NCBI GenBank assembly: GCA_015068305.1
Contig: SVKV01000011.1
Location: 1-59,245, forward strand
Direction: 5' to 3'
Length of the DNA: 59,245 nt
From: Oscillospiraceae bacterium
GTDB lineage: Bacteria > Bacillota > Clostridia > Oscillospirales > Oscillospiraceae
Below are positions 8,440 through 16,383 of the stretch, piece by piece (positions within the stretch are counted from its first letter, which is position 1; each line of letters starts with the position of its first letter). Made by a program: the position numbers and the translations under genes. A model generated the notes under the pieces. That model saw nothing but the letters and a program-made list of their open reading frames with translations, searched no databases and had not been told where the DNA came from.

Positions 8440-8578
8440 CAGTGGCCGCGGACAATACGTTACGGACTGCCCCGGATAAATTACAGTTTATCGGGATGCC
8501 CCGATGGGCAATGCGAGCCTGTTTGGCCGGCAATTGACCAACGCCTCTGGCCTCTCCCGGTTCGATAGCTCTGGTGTT
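8440..8578. repeat. R6 repeat segment with internal AAATTACAGTTTATCGG
   Basis: Contains GCGTTACGGACTGCC-type sequence (about 8457-8472) and the shared end motif at 8478-8494. The segment 8495-8578 reappears as its reverse complement at about 25340-25430. No gene is seen. Together with the terminator and R3 copy 1 it fills the 441-bp gap 8403-8843. Confidence 0.7.
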
Positions 8579-8781
8579 CAAATTACAGTTTGTCGCGCTG
8601 TTGTACTGGCGCGGGAGCGCCCAGCCTCCCTCTGACGAGGGAGGTGGCCCGAAGGGCCGGAGGGAGAGAAACATATTGCAAATCCTCATTTTTCTCTCCC
8701 CCAGTCAGCTTCGCTGACAGCCCCCTCGTCAGAGGGGGCCTTCATCGGTGCGTCGCTAATCCGTAAGACAAACTCCAATTT
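8579..8781 (+). repeat. R3 palindromic repeat, copy 1, with terminal inverted repeats
   Basis: Bounded by CAAATTACAGTTTGTCGCG (8579-8597) and GACAAACTCCAATTT (8767-8781), inverted copies of the shared end motif. The cargo is CCTCCCTCTGACGAGGGAGG, GGCCCGAAGGGCC, a TTTCTCTCCC arm, AGCTTCGCTGACAG and CCCCCTCGTCAGAGGGGG. Copy 2 (10220-10423) is its reverse complement, and the MocR gene lies between them. Confidence 0.85.
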
Positions 8782-8843
8782 AGCTTTCCCTAGCGGCAAA
8801 GCCACCTTGCCTCCCTCTTAGGGAAACAAGGTGGCAGGTCCTT

Positions 8844-10199
8844 TTAAATCTGGGCCAGGGCAGCTTCCAGCTGCTCTTCCCGGACGGATGCATAGTTGAC
8901 CACCAGTGTATGCCGTCCGGATTCCGGAACGGCGGTGTGATAATACTGGCTCAGGGCCCGGACCCGGATGCCCGCCTCGGCGCACCGGGCCACCAGCGCT
9001 TCGTCCGTCAGCTCCGTGTCCACCGTCACAAGGAAATGGAGCCCCGCATCCTCCTCCCGGATGGTCATCCGGTCCGCATAGGGACTGCGGTCCAGAATTT
9101 CCAGCACCCGGTTGCGCCGGGTGCGGTAAAATTTGCGCATCCGGTTGATGTGTTTTTCAAAATGGCCGCTGTCCAGAAACCGGGCCAGGGTGTACTGCTC
9201 AAAGCTGGACACGGTGCAGCTGTAAAAGCCCAGCTTTTCCCGGAAGGCCTCCATCATTTCCGTCGGCAGCACCATATAGCTGATGCGGATGGAGGGAGCC
9301 AGGGTCTTGGAGAAGGTGTTCATATACACCACCCGGCCGCTGTGGTCCAGGGACTGCATGGTGGGCTTGGGATGGGCATCGAAACGGAACTCGGAATCGT
9401 AGTCATCTTCAATGATGTAGCCATCCCGCTGCCGGGCCCAGCGCAGCAGCTCCTGCCGGCGGCCCACCGGGGTCACCAGGCCCGTAGGGAAATGGTGGGC
9501 CGGGGAAATATGCAGCACCCGGGCCGCCCCCAGCTTCTCCGGAATCACACCGTAACCGTCCATGGCGGCGCTGACGCATTCCACACCGCCGGCGGCATAG
9601 ATTCTGCGGATCTTGTCGTAGCCCGGGTCCTCCACCGCGTAGATTTTGTCCCGGCCCAGCAGCTGGATCAGCAGATTGTAAAGAAAGTCCGTACCGGCAC
9701 CCACCAGAATGTTCCGGGGGTCCACCGTCATGCCCCGGAAATCCGACAGATGCTTCGCGATGGCCCGGCGCAGCTCCAGTGTTCCCTGGTTATGAAGGGG
9801 CAGCAGCAGCTTTTCCCCGTAGTCCAGCATCACTTCCCGCTGCAGGCGGCTCCAGACCGAGAAGGGGAATTTTTCCGTGCCGGTTCCGGTCAGGTCCACC
9901 GGAACCTGGGCCGGCAGCTGCTCCCGGATAGGCGGCACCGATGCCGGAGGCAGCCGGTCGATCTCCTCCACGAAATAGCCCACCTTTTCCCGGGAGCGGA
10001 TGTATCCCTCCGCCAAAAGCTGGTCGTAGGCACCCTCCACGGTGATTTTGCTGACCTCCAGATTCTGGGCCAGCGCCCGCTTGCTGGGCAGCTTCGTTCC
10101 CGGCGCCAGCTTCCCGGACAGGATATCCCCCCGGATGCACCGGTACAGGGCTTCATAAAGGGGCACCCCCGGGGATTTTTTCAGTTCATAAGTTAACAT
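8844..10199 (-). CDS. MocR-type GntR-family regulator with aminotransferase domain
   Basis: A 451-aa fusion of a GntR winged helix (about 12-80: VPLYEALYRCIRGDILSGKL, GTKLPSKRALAQNLEVSKIT) with a fold-type I aminotransferase-like domain (about 110-450). The PLP-binding lysine is in NTFSKTLAPSIRISY; the motifs IIEDDYDSEFRFD and HISPAHHFPTG are also typical. Such MocR/PdxR proteins sense PLP or amino-compound adducts and usually control an adjacent, often divergent, gene. Here no divergent partner is adjacent; the next gene upstream, thiamine pyrophosphokinase, is on the same strand. The target therefore cannot be named. The start is ATG 10199 behind GGAGGGG. The gene sits between inverted R3 copies. 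Confidence 0.92.
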   Translation of the reverse strand: MLTYELKKSPGVPLYEALYRCIRGDILSGKLAPGTKLPSKRALAQNLEVSKITVEGAYDQLLAEGYIRSREKVGYFVEEIDRLPPASVPPIREQLPAQVPVDLTGTGTEKFPFSVWSRLQREVMLDYGEKLLLPLHNQGTLELRRAIAKHLSDFRGMTVDPRNILVGAGTDFLYNLLIQLLGRDKIYAVEDPGYDKIRRIYAAGGVECVSAAMDGYGVIPEKLGAARVLHISPAHHFPTGLVTPVGRRQELLRWARQRDGYIIEDDYDSEFRFDAHPKPTMQSLDHSGRVVYMNTFSKTLAPSIRISYMVLPTEMMEAFREKLGFYSCTVSSFEQYTLARFLDSGHFEKHINRMRKFYRTRRNRVLEILDRSPYADRMTIREEDAGLHFLVTVDTELTDEALVARCAEAGIRVRALSQYYHTAVPESGRHTLVVNYASVREEQLEAALAQI

Positions 10200-10219
10200 A
10201 ACATCCCCTCCGGGTCTTT

Positions 10220-10423
10220 AAATTAAAGTTTGGCGCTCCGTCATGCACCGCACCCCAAAGGCCCCCTCTGACGAGGGGGCTGTCAGCGAAGCTGACTGGG
10301 GGAGAGATAAAACCAAGACTTTGTAACTTGTTTCTCTCCCTCCGCCCCTTCGGGGCACCTTCCTCGTCAGAGGGAGGCAGGGCGCTCCCGCGCCATAGCA
10401 ACTGATCGACAAATCCCAATTTG
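10220..10423 (-). repeat. R3 palindromic repeat, copy 2 (inverted relative to copy 1)
   Basis: Bounded by AAATTAAAGTTTGGCG (10220-10235) and CGACAAATCCCAATTTG (10407-10423). The interior is nearly the reverse complement of copy 1, including GCGGGAGCGCCC at the outer side, CCTCCCTCTGACGAGG and the CAGCTTCGCTGACAG hairpin. Confidence 0.85.
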
Positions 10424-10442
10424 CCTGTGGAAGCTCCCATTG

Positions 10443-11078
10443 TCACCGGGCGCTGACCGGGAAGCCGTTCTTCCGGTCCCACATAACCAGCAGGCTGCCC
10501 TGTTCCACCGCGATCTCCGCTTCCCGTCCTGTAAAATGGTTGCTGACCCCCAGGGGAAAGCCTGCCGTGAGGGTGCCGTTCTTCAGTTCATAGTACAGGC
10601 CCCGGATGGTAACGCCCGCCGCATCGGCCCCCATACAGAACACGGACACCGTGCCCTCCCAGCCCGCCGGGAACAGGAGCTTTCCATCTCTGACCACCGT
10701 CACAATGTAGTCGTTTCCGATGAGATACCCCGTGGCGCCCCGGTCTGCCAGATACTGCAGGGTCTGGAAATTGGCCAGCGTATGGTCAAGCCTTGGGCCG
10801 TCCAGGCTTCCGTAGAAGTAAAAGGCCCGGAATCCCAGCTGAAGGCCCTTTTTTGCCGCCAGCATGGCATCGGTATCGTCCTTTTCCACCGGGAAGACCT
10901 CCGCTCCGGTGGGCACATAGCCCAGGGAATCAAAATCCCCGATAATGCCATGGGGTTTCAGCCCTGCTTTTTCCAGGTGCCGCAGACCACCGTCGGCGGC
11001 CAGGATATAATCTTCCCGATCAATGGGCGCGGCCAGCTTGTCAAACTCCGCCGCACAGAAGATGATGCATTTTTTCAT
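10443..11078 (-). CDS. Thiamine pyrophosphokinase
   Basis: A 211-aa cytoplasmic enzyme that transfers pyrophosphate from ATP to thiamine. Family motifs: LAADGGLRHL (about 26-35), GIIGDFDSLG (about 44-53) and EKDDTDAMLAAK (about 65-76), which hold the metal- and ATP-binding acidic residues; the C-terminal part is a beta-rich thiamine-binding domain. Two in-frame ATGs exist; 11078 is preferred because GAGG lies seven bases upstream, whereas it abuts the ATG at 11084. It stands alone between repeats R3 and R1. Related to ThiN/TPK; the symbol is left open. Confidence 0.9.
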   Translation of the reverse strand: MKKCIIFCAAEFDKLAAPIDREDYILAADGGLRHLEKAGLKPHGIIGDFDSLGYVPTGAEVFPVEKDDTDAMLAAKKGLQLGFRAFYFYGSLDGPRLDHTLANFQTLQYLADRGATGYLIGNDYIVTVVRDGKLLFPAGWEGTVSVFCMGADAAGVTIRGLYYELKNGTLTAGFPLGVSNHFTGREAEIAVEQGSLLVMWDRKNGFPVSAR

Positions 11079-11092
11079 ATTCATACCTCTTC

Positions 11093-11467
11093 GAATTACA
11101 GTTTATCGATCTGTTAATTCTTCGCACCTTTCTTGTTTCGGCAAGAAAGGTGCCCAAAGAAGCCGACTTAAGGAGGCGCTACGGGCAAATGCGCCCTCCT
11201 TAAGAATCCACCCGCCGCATCGCCATCCAGCATTCAAAAATGTTCCGATTTTTGAATGCTTGCATTTTACAAACCTGCAGGTTTGCTCCGCAGGGGAGGT
11301 CCCAGGGTAATTCGGCAGGGCGCAAGTCGGGACACTTGCGCACTTAGTAGAAACTCTGCGGGCCTTGCCTGTTTCGGAGGGGGATTCTAAAGGGGGGCGT
11401 CTTTGTAAAAAGCCACCCTTTAGCCGATTTCTTTGGTTACTTTCTTGTTCGGACACAAGAAAGTAAC
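11093..11467 (+). repeat. R1 multi-hairpin element, copy B
   Basis: The core is 11124-11467. Hairpin 1 is at 11124-11153 with the same 12-bp stem as copy A. Hairpin 2 has a CTTAAGGAGG-type stem instead of CATAGGGGCG and is still fully paired. Hairpin 3 (GCATTCAAAAAT, loop GTTCCG) is followed by hairpin 3' (GCGCAAGT, loop CGGGAC), hairpin 2' (CTAAAGGG with CCCTTTAG) and hairpin 1' (11436-11467). The left flank carries AATTACAGTTTATCGAT (11094-11110); the right end motif is weak. No gene is seen in the 486-bp gap. Confidence 0.85.
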
Positions 11468-11526
11468 ATTACCATAGGATTAATTTATTCTCATCTTACC
11501 ACACTCTTCTGGCCTTGAAAAGGGCC

Positions 11527-11559
11527 AAAAAATCCCGGGTCAGTTTGCTGACCCGGGAT
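11527..11559 (-). terminator. Terminator of the lipid kinase gene
   Basis: A perfect 12-bp stem (ATCCCGGGTCAG, loop TTTG). Read on the minus strand it is followed by a run of T, starting 5 nt after the stop codon. Confidence 0.9.
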
Positions 11560-11564
11560 ATGTA

Positions 11565-12494
11565 TCAAACCTTTGCTTTTTCCCCGGCTGCCCAGGAAAG
11601 GCCCTTGGGATAGAAGAACCGGATTTTTTCCCGGGCCACCTTCATCTCCACATCCTTCGCCCGGCGCAGCTCGCCGTCGACGTTGACGGGGGTTTCCTGA
11701 TCGCAGTGGATCACGACCCTGTCGGTGCTGTAGTAAGTTGCCACAGAGGTCAGTTCCTTGTACCGGCCGTTCTTATATTTGCCGATGATGCCCGGCACCT
11801 GCAGTCTTTTGACCTTTTTCACCAGCAGCACATCCAGCTTTCCGTCGCTGGGGTCCGCCTCCGGAATGGGGTTGAAGCCGCCGCCGTAGAACCGGCCGTT
11901 GCAGACGCACACGAAGGTCATCTCGTCGTCGATGGTTTCTCCGTTGATCTCCACCCGGTAATGTTCGGAAATTCCCTTGACCACATTGACCACCGTGGAA
12001 GCCGCATAGGCCCGGAAGCCATGGAGCAGGGGCAGCCGCTTGTAATTGGAAACATCGGTGCCGATCCGGGCATCCAATCCTACGGAGCAGATATTCAGGG
12101 CGTAAGTATCGTTGCACTTGATCAGATCGAAGGTAGCTTCATCGGCATCCATCAGCCGGTTCAGGTCGAAAAATGCCTTAGGCTCGTCGAAGAGCTTGAC
12201 GAAATCGTTGCCGCTGCCGCCGGAATAGACGGTGACCGCCGCATTGTCGTAACCTGCCACGCCGCCTACCACTTCGTTGAGGGTGCCGTCGCCGCCGCAG
12301 GCATAGATCCGAAGCTGGCCGCCTCTTTCGCAGGCTTCTCTGGCAATTCGGGCGCACTCCCCCGGAGCGGTGGATACCCGGATTTCGTAATCCAGCTTCC
12401 GGGCCCGGCAGATTTTATGGATGATGGCGCTGGCTTCCTCGGTCCGGTTGTAGCTGCCGGCGGCAGGGTTGATGATGAACAGATGGTGTATCAT
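11565..12494 (-). CDS. Diacylglycerol kinase family lipid kinase (DagK/YegS-like)
   Basis: A 309-aa protein of the DAGK catalytic family, which phosphorylates diacylglycerol or a related lipid at the inner membrane face. Motifs: FIINPAAGSYNR at the N-terminus, YACGGDGTLNEVVGG (nucleotide-binding GGDGT, about 65-70) and VYSGGSGNDFVK. The frame is open to 12584, but the first 30 codons lie in repeat R7; ATG 12494 has GGAAG eight bases upstream and gives the standard N-terminus. It is downstream of an RNA methyltransferase gene on the same strand. The exact lipid substrate cannot be told from sequence. Confidence 0.9.
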   Translation of the reverse strand: MIHHLFIINPAAGSYNRTEEASAIIHKICRARKLDYEIRVSTAPGECARIAREACERGGQLRIYACGGDGTLNEVVGGVAGYDNAAVTVYSGGSGNDFVKLFDEPKAFFDLNRLMDADEATFDLIKCNDTYALNICSVGLDARIGTDVSNYKRLPLLHGFRAYAASTVVNVVKGISEHYRVEINGETIDDEMTFVCVCNGRFYGGGFNPIPEADPSDGKLDVLLVKKVKRLQVPGIIGKYKNGRYKELTSVATYYSTDRVVIHCDQETPVNVDGELRRAKDVEMKVAREKIRFFYPKGLSWAAGEKAKV

Positions 12495-12518
12495 AAATGT
12501 CACTTCCATTACGCAGAG

Positions 12519-12586
12519 TGGAGTGTGGAGAGTGGAGTGTGAAGTGTTCCGATAACTCCACTCTTCACTCTTCAAACTCCACACTT
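12519..12586. repeat. R7 palindromic repeat, copy 1
   Basis: GAGTGGAGTGTGGAG-type sequence faces its complement ACTCCACTCTTCACTC, giving a long imperfect hairpin. One end (CTCCACACTTA) overlaps the stop codon of the upstream methyltransferase gene. A second copy is at 42124-42199. Confidence 0.75.
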
Positions 12587-13715
12587 ATTTCTTTTTCCTT
12601 GTGTTATCGGTGAACATATAATAGTTGCATTGGATCTTACCGTTATAGAACTTGCGCTTCTTGTCGGAGCGCTTTCCGAAATAGTGCTCAAACTCCGGTT
12701 CGGAGGTAATGACGTACTTTTTCCAGTCGTTGGCAAATTTCAGGTGCCGGCCCAGAGCGGAGTAGAGCCGCTGGGCATCCTTCTGCTCACCCATCCGCTC
12801 GCCGTAGGGAGGATTGCAGATGAGGATGCCGGAGGGGGCAGGCAGGTCCATCTTGGTGGCATCGCCGTCCCGGAATTTGATCACATCCGCAACGCCTGCT
12901 TTTCTGGCATTGGCCATGGAGAGGGAAACACAGGCAGGGTCAGAATCGGAGCCCAGGATCTGATAATTACCCTTAAATTCCTTATCCTTTGCCTCGGTCT
13001 TCACCTGCTCCCAGATTTCCTTACCCATCCAGGGGAATTCCTCGGCGGCAAAATGGCGGCCCAGGCCCGGGGCCCGGTTTTTGGCGATAAGGGCCGCCTC
13101 GATGGGGATGGTGCCGCTGCCGCAGAAGGGATCCCACAGGAATTCCCGGCCCCGGTAGCGGGTCAGCTGGATCATACCGGCGGCGAGGGTCTCGTGGAGG
13201 GGGGCATCGTTGCCGATGGCCCGGTAGCCCCGCTTGTGCAGGCCCTGGCCGGTGGTATCCAGAGACAATGTCACCTGGTCATTGAGGATGGTAAAGTGCA
13301 TCTGGAATTTGACGCCGGTTTCGGGCAGCCAGGAAACACCGTACTTTTCGCCTAAGCGCCTGGAGGCCGCCTTCTTGATGATGGCCTGGCAGTCGGAGGT
13401 GCTCATCAGCTGGGAGTTCAGGCAGTGGCCCTTCACGGGGAACTGGCCGTCCTTCGGGATATAGTCTTCCAGGTTGGTGTGATAGACGCCCTGGAACAGT
13501 TCTTCAAAGGTCTTTGCCTGGAACTGGGCCAGCACAATCATCACCCGCTCGCCGGTGCGCAGGCAGATATTGGCCTTGGCCAGTGCAGTCTCGTCGCCGG
13601 TGAAGTAGACACGGCGGTCCTCCACCCGGACATTTTCAAAATTCATTCTTCTCAGCTCATCGCCGGCCAGGCCCTCCAGGCCGAACAGAGTGGGCACAAT
13701 AAAGTTCATATTCAT
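12585..13715 (-). CDS. Class I SAM-dependent RNA methyltransferase with THUMP domain (YpsC/RlmL-like)
   Basis: A 376-aa protein with an N-terminal ferredoxin-like/THUMP RNA-binding part (about 1-155) and a Rossmann methyltransferase domain with motif I DPFCGSGT (195-202) and the N-methyltransferase motif NPPYGER (301-307). The family includes RlmL, which makes m2G in 23S rRNA, and B. subtilis YpsC; the exact target is inferred. The start is ATG 13715 with GGAGG six bases upstream. The stop codon abuts repeat R7. Confidence 0.88.
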   Translation of the reverse strand: MNMNFIVPTLFGLEGLAGDELRRMNFENVRVEDRRVYFTGDETALAKANICLRTGERVMIVLAQFQAKTFEELFQGVYHTNLEDYIPKDGQFPVKGHCLNSQLMSTSDCQAIIKKAASRRLGEKYGVSWLPETGVKFQMHFTILNDQVTLSLDTTGQGLHKRGYRAIGNDAPLHETLAAGMIQLTRYRGREFLWDPFCGSGTIPIEAALIAKNRAPGLGRHFAAEEFPWMGKEIWEQVKTEAKDKEFKGNYQILGSDSDPACVSLSMANARKAGVADVIKFRDGDATKMDLPAPSGILICNPPYGERMGEQKDAQRLYSALGRHLKFANDWKKYVITSEPEFEHYFGKRSDKKRKFYNGKIQCNYYMFTDNTRKKK

Positions 13716-13733
13716 ATAAATCCTCCAGTGTTA

Positions 13734-13848
13734 AATGCAGAATGCAAAATGTAGAATGCAGAATGAAGGTATGCGCTTCGCGCATATTTTACATTTGTCC
13801 CGAAGGGACACCGCAATTTTGCATTTTGCATTCATCATTCTGCATTTA
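13734..13848. repeat. R4 AATGCAGAATG palindromic repeat
   Basis: Several tandem units of AATGCAGAATG / AATGCAAAATG face their complements (TTTTGCATTTTGCATT), with small hairpins (ATGCGCTTCGCGCAT, GTCCCGAAGGGAC) in the centre. The inner end supplies the sequence immediately after the queH stop codon. Confidence 0.85.
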
Positions 13849-14391
13849 GGGAATAATCTTCGTCTTCTTCAGATACCGCTCCTGCTCGGAAAAGACACAG
13901 CCGCAGTATTTCTGCATATAAAATCCGTGCTCCCGGGCGAAATTCTGACCGTCCTTAAAATAGGGCCGGAAATCCCGGTAGAGAAATTCCACGCCGTATT
14001 CCTTCGCAGCACGTTCCGCCACTTCCCGCATCAGCTCGTGATTTTGGTAGGGGCTGATGAAAAGGCTGGACGTGAAGGAGTCGAAGCCTCCCTCTGCCGC
14101 CTGCCTTGCGGTCTCGAAAAGCCGCATCTCATAGCACTTGACGCAGCGGCCCTCAATATTTTCCGCCACTTCCCGGACAAAGGGCCGCAGGCCGTAGTCA
14201 TCCCGCTCGATGACCGGCAGTTCAATGGTCTGGGCGTATTCTCTTAAGCAGTTGCGCCGGGAGCGGTACTCGGTGAAGGGGTGGATGTTGGGGTTATACC
14301 AGAAGCCGGTGACCTCAATTTTGTCGGTGCGCAGCACCTCGATGGGCTGGTTTGCACAGGGTGCGCAGCAGATATGCAGCAGGGTTTTCAT
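13846..14391 (-). CDS. queH: Epoxyqueuosine reductase QueH
   Basis: A 181-aa protein (former DUF208) that performs the last step of queuosine synthesis in tRNA, reducing epoxyqueuosine, as a non-homologous alternative to QueG. The conserved cysteines are visible: LLHICCAPC (Cys8, Cys9, Cys12), RCVKCYEMRL and the C-terminal YCGC. FTSSLFISPYQNH is also typical. The start is ATG 14391. The promoter is at 14424-14453. The stop TAA is shared with the end of an R4 repeat. Confidence 0.93.
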   Translation of the reverse strand: MKTLLHICCAPCANQPIEVLRTDKIEVTGFWYNPNIHPFTEYRSRRNCLREYAQTIELPVIERDDYGLRPFVREVAENIEGRCVKCYEMRLFETARQAAEGGFDSFTSSLFISPYQNHELMREVAERAAKEYGVEFLYRDFRPYFKDGQNFAREHGFYMQKYCGCVFSEQERYLKKTKIIP

Positions 14392-14423
14392 GGATTTTAC
14401 CTCAAAAAAGTTTGTGAATTGTC

Positions 14424-14453
14424 ATTATAACACGGGAAATAAGGGAATGTCAA
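14424..14453 (-). promoter_or_regulatory. Promoter of queH
   Basis: Minus strand: -35 TTGACA (14453-14448, a perfect match), 18-bp spacer, -10 TATAAT (14429-14424, perfect). The TTG of the -35 box is the outermost part of the end motif of the adjacent R2 element (CAAATTTCAG, starting at 14451). Confidence 0.85.
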
Positions 14454-14638
14454 ATTTCAGTTTATCGATCAGTTCCTAAGCCTTCCCCTTGAGGGGAAGG
14501 TGGCCGAGCGTTAGCGAGGTCGGATGAGGTGTAGCCGCAAAGCGGCGTTTAGTCCTCTTTTTACACCTCATCAGTCACCTTCGGTGACAGCTTCTCCTCA
14601 AGGAGAAGCCTTTGACAATGATCGGTAAACTCCAATTT
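14451..14638 (+). repeat. R2 palindromic repeat, copy 2, with terminal inverted repeats
   Basis: Bounded by CAAATTTCAGTTTATCGATC (14451-14470) and GATCGGTAAACTCCAATTT (14620-14638). The cargo runs from CCTTCCCCTTGAGGGGAAGG to CTTCTCCTCAAGGAGAAG, with GCCGCAAAGCGGC in the centre. The right end motif supplies bases of the mtaB stop codon. Copy 4 (51259-51446) is nearly its reverse complement. Confidence 0.88.
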
Positions 14639-15923
14639 AACGAATCACGCCCAGCATGCCATCCTTATAAATGCCGGTCAGCTCCACATTCCGGATCTCA
14701 TTGTGGAGGTTCTCCCCTTCTGCATAGACCTTGACGTAATTGGGGGCGTGGCCGGTGAAGAATTCTCCGTCCCGCTCCTCAAAAAGCACCGCATGGGTGG
14801 TGCCAACCAGCTTTTCCCGGTAATTCTTACTCATTTCCTCGGCAACGGCGATGGCCGCCCGGGACCTGGCCTCCTTGGTATCGTTGTTATGCTGGCCCGG
14901 CATCTTGTCCGCCGGTGTGCCGGGGCGCCGGGAATAGGGGAAGATGTGCATATCCGCAAAGGCGCACCTGCGGATAAATTCCAGACTCTTCTGGAATTCC
15001 TCCTCCGTCTCCCCGGGGAAGGCCACGATCATGTCCGTAGTCACCGCACAGCCGGGGAAATGCTTTTCCAGCAGGCGGACACTCTCCAGATACCGGGCCG
15101 TATCGTACTTCCGCTTCATCCGCGCAAGCACCGTATCGCAGCCCGACTGCATGGACAGGTGGAACTGGGGACAGAGGTTTACATAATTCTTTAATCTTTC
15201 ACAGAATTCCTCTGTGACGATTCTGGGCTCCAGGCTGCCCAGCCGCACCCGAACCTGGGGCACTGCTTCGCAGATGGCCGCGATCAGATCGGTCACCGGG
15301 GGTTTTCCGGGAAGATCCGCACCCCAGGAGGCGATCTCGATACCTGTGACTACAATTTCCCGATAGCCCCGCTGGGCAAGCTCTCTGGTCTGCTCCACCG
15401 CCAATTCCAGGGGCGCAGAACGGATGGGGCCCCGGGTATAGGGGATGATGCAGTAGGAGCAGAAATTCACGCAGCCGTCCTGGACCTTGACCATGGCCCG
15501 GGTCCGTTCCTCCAGGCCGCCGGCAGGCAGAATCTCGAACTCCCGCCGCCGCAGGGCGTTGTCCACTTTTTCCCGGCGGGCCCGGTCAGAAACCGCTGCC
15601 AGCATCATATTCACAAATTCCACCCGGTCGCCGCTGCCGCCGATCACATCGATGCCCATTTCCCGCAGAGTTTCCGCGGCGTGTTGGGGGTAGCAGCCGC
15701 AGACGCCGATCACCGCATCCGGATGGTTTTTTTTGCACCGGCGGATGACGGCCCGGTTTTTCTTGTCCGCAACGGCGGTAACGGAGCAGGTATTGACGAT
15801 ATAGCCGTCAGCGTCATTCTCGAAGGGGACGATGCTGTGACCCAAATCGGTTAAAATCCGCTCCATAGCCTGGGTTTCGTACTGGTTTGTTTTACAGCCG
15901 AGGGTATAAAAAGCAAAATTCAT
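14637..15923 (-). CDS. mtaB: tRNA t6A37 methylthiotransferase MtaB
   Basis: A 428-aa radical-SAM enzyme that adds a methylthio group to t6A37 in tRNA, giving ms2t6A. The N-terminal UPF0004 domain has cluster cysteines Cys10 (TLGCKTNQYE), Cys46 and Cys77 (CGCYPQ). The radical-SAM CxxxCxxC is CVNFCSYC (Cys151, 155, 158). A TRAM-like C-terminus follows. The order and TLGCKTNQ identify MtaB rather than MiaB or RimO. ATG 15923 is chosen; a TTG 15 nt upstream is in frame, but the Shine-Dalgarno is weak for either. Another tRNA modification gene (queH) follows. Confidence 0.92.
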   Translation of the reverse strand: MNFAFYTLGCKTNQYETQAMERILTDLGHSIVPFENDADGYIVNTCSVTAVADKKNRAVIRRCKKNHPDAVIGVCGCYPQHAAETLREMGIDVIGGSGDRVEFVNMMLAAVSDRARREKVDNALRRREFEILPAGGLEERTRAMVKVQDGCVNFCSYCIIPYTRGPIRSAPLELAVEQTRELAQRGYREIVVTGIEIASWGADLPGKPPVTDLIAAICEAVPQVRVRLGSLEPRIVTEEFCERLKNYVNLCPQFHLSMQSGCDTVLARMKRKYDTARYLESVRLLEKHFPGCAVTTDMIVAFPGETEEEFQKSLEFIRRCAFADMHIFPYSRRPGTPADKMPGQHNNDTKEARSRAAIAVAEEMSKNYREKLVGTTHAVLFEERDGEFFTGHAPNYVKVYAEGENLHNEIRNVELTGIYKDGMLGVIR

Positions 15924-15979
15924 AGTTATAATCACCAAAAAGAGATGTTGTAAATTGTGAGGTTTGTCTAGCCCGTCAA

Positions 15980-16007
15980 TTGAAAACCTGGAAAAATCTG
16001 CTATAAT
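15980..16007 (+). promoter_or_regulatory. Promoter of the putative structured RNA
   Basis: -35 TTGAAA (15980-15985), 16-bp spacer, -10 TATAAT (16002-16007). The next plausible product downstream is not a protein. Confidence 0.7.
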
Positions 16008-16013
16008 ACGCTA

Positions 16014-16340
16014 CATACCAAAACAGTTCCGCCGGGCGTATCCCTTCTCATTATACACAAACAGGCACGTTTTGTACAGAGGGAAGCGTGCATCGCCCCG
16101 GAATCCGGTCTGCATTTCCGCTTTTGGCCCAGAGGGAGCAACGTGTCCTGAGCATTCAGTCCCTGCCTGCGCCGCCGAAGCTCGGTGCAAATATGCGCCG
16201 AAAGGATTTTTCCGCTTCATGGGGATGCGGCCACCGTCGCGGTATGATTTATATGGTATCTGCCCTGGGCAGGTATCATATAAATGCCTTACATACGGCT
16301 CTTGGAGCACCGTCCTGGGAATACCCGGGGCGGTTTTTTT
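16014..16340 (+). ncRNA. Putative stand-alone structured RNA, about 325 nt, family not recognised
   Basis: The region has a sigma-A promoter (15980-16007) and a strong terminator (16310-16340) but no convincing reading frame. Several helices are visible: an 18-bp hairpin (16247-16264 with 16268-16285, loop CTG, only two G-U pairs); TCGGTGCA with TGCGCCGA around AATA (about 16184-16203); AGGGA with TCCCT enclosing CTGA-GCAT-TCAG; and a possible closing helix of CCGCCGGG...TATCCC (16029-16044) with GGGAATACCCGGGGCGG (16317-16333), which competes with the terminator stem. I looked for RNase P, tmRNA, SRP and T-box signatures and found none. 6S RNA is not excluded, but the length is large for it. 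Confidence 0.55.
16310..16340 (+). terminator. Terminator of the putative structured RNA
   Basis: CCGTCCTGGG and CCCGGGGCGG pair over 10 bp around AATA, followed by seven T. Confidence 0.85.
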
Positions 16341-16383
16341 GTCGGCACGGGCCGACAGCCGGTGCGTTACGGACTGCGCCGGT
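16341..16383. repeat. R6 fragment
   Basis: TGTCGGCACGGGCCGACA hairpin plus GCGTTACGGACTGCGCCGG, related to the 101-bp tandem unit at 21225-21518 and to other R6 segments. Confidence 0.6.

Noticed and set aside
12495..12584. N-terminal extension of the lipid kinase (MWSLKSEEWS...)
   Set aside because: It is translated R7 repeat; ATG 12494 has a ribosome site and gives the family N-terminus.
13734..13848. Regular AATGCAGAATG units as a CRISPR array
   Set aside because: Units are about 11 nt with no spacers between them, are arranged as inverted arms, and there are no cas genes.
16014..16340. Naming the structured RNA as 6S RNA, RNase P RNA, tmRNA or SRP RNA
   Set aside because: No P4-type sequence, no tag reading frame or tRNA-like end, no SRP domain IV tetraloop sequence; the length does not suit 6S. 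Left unnamed.
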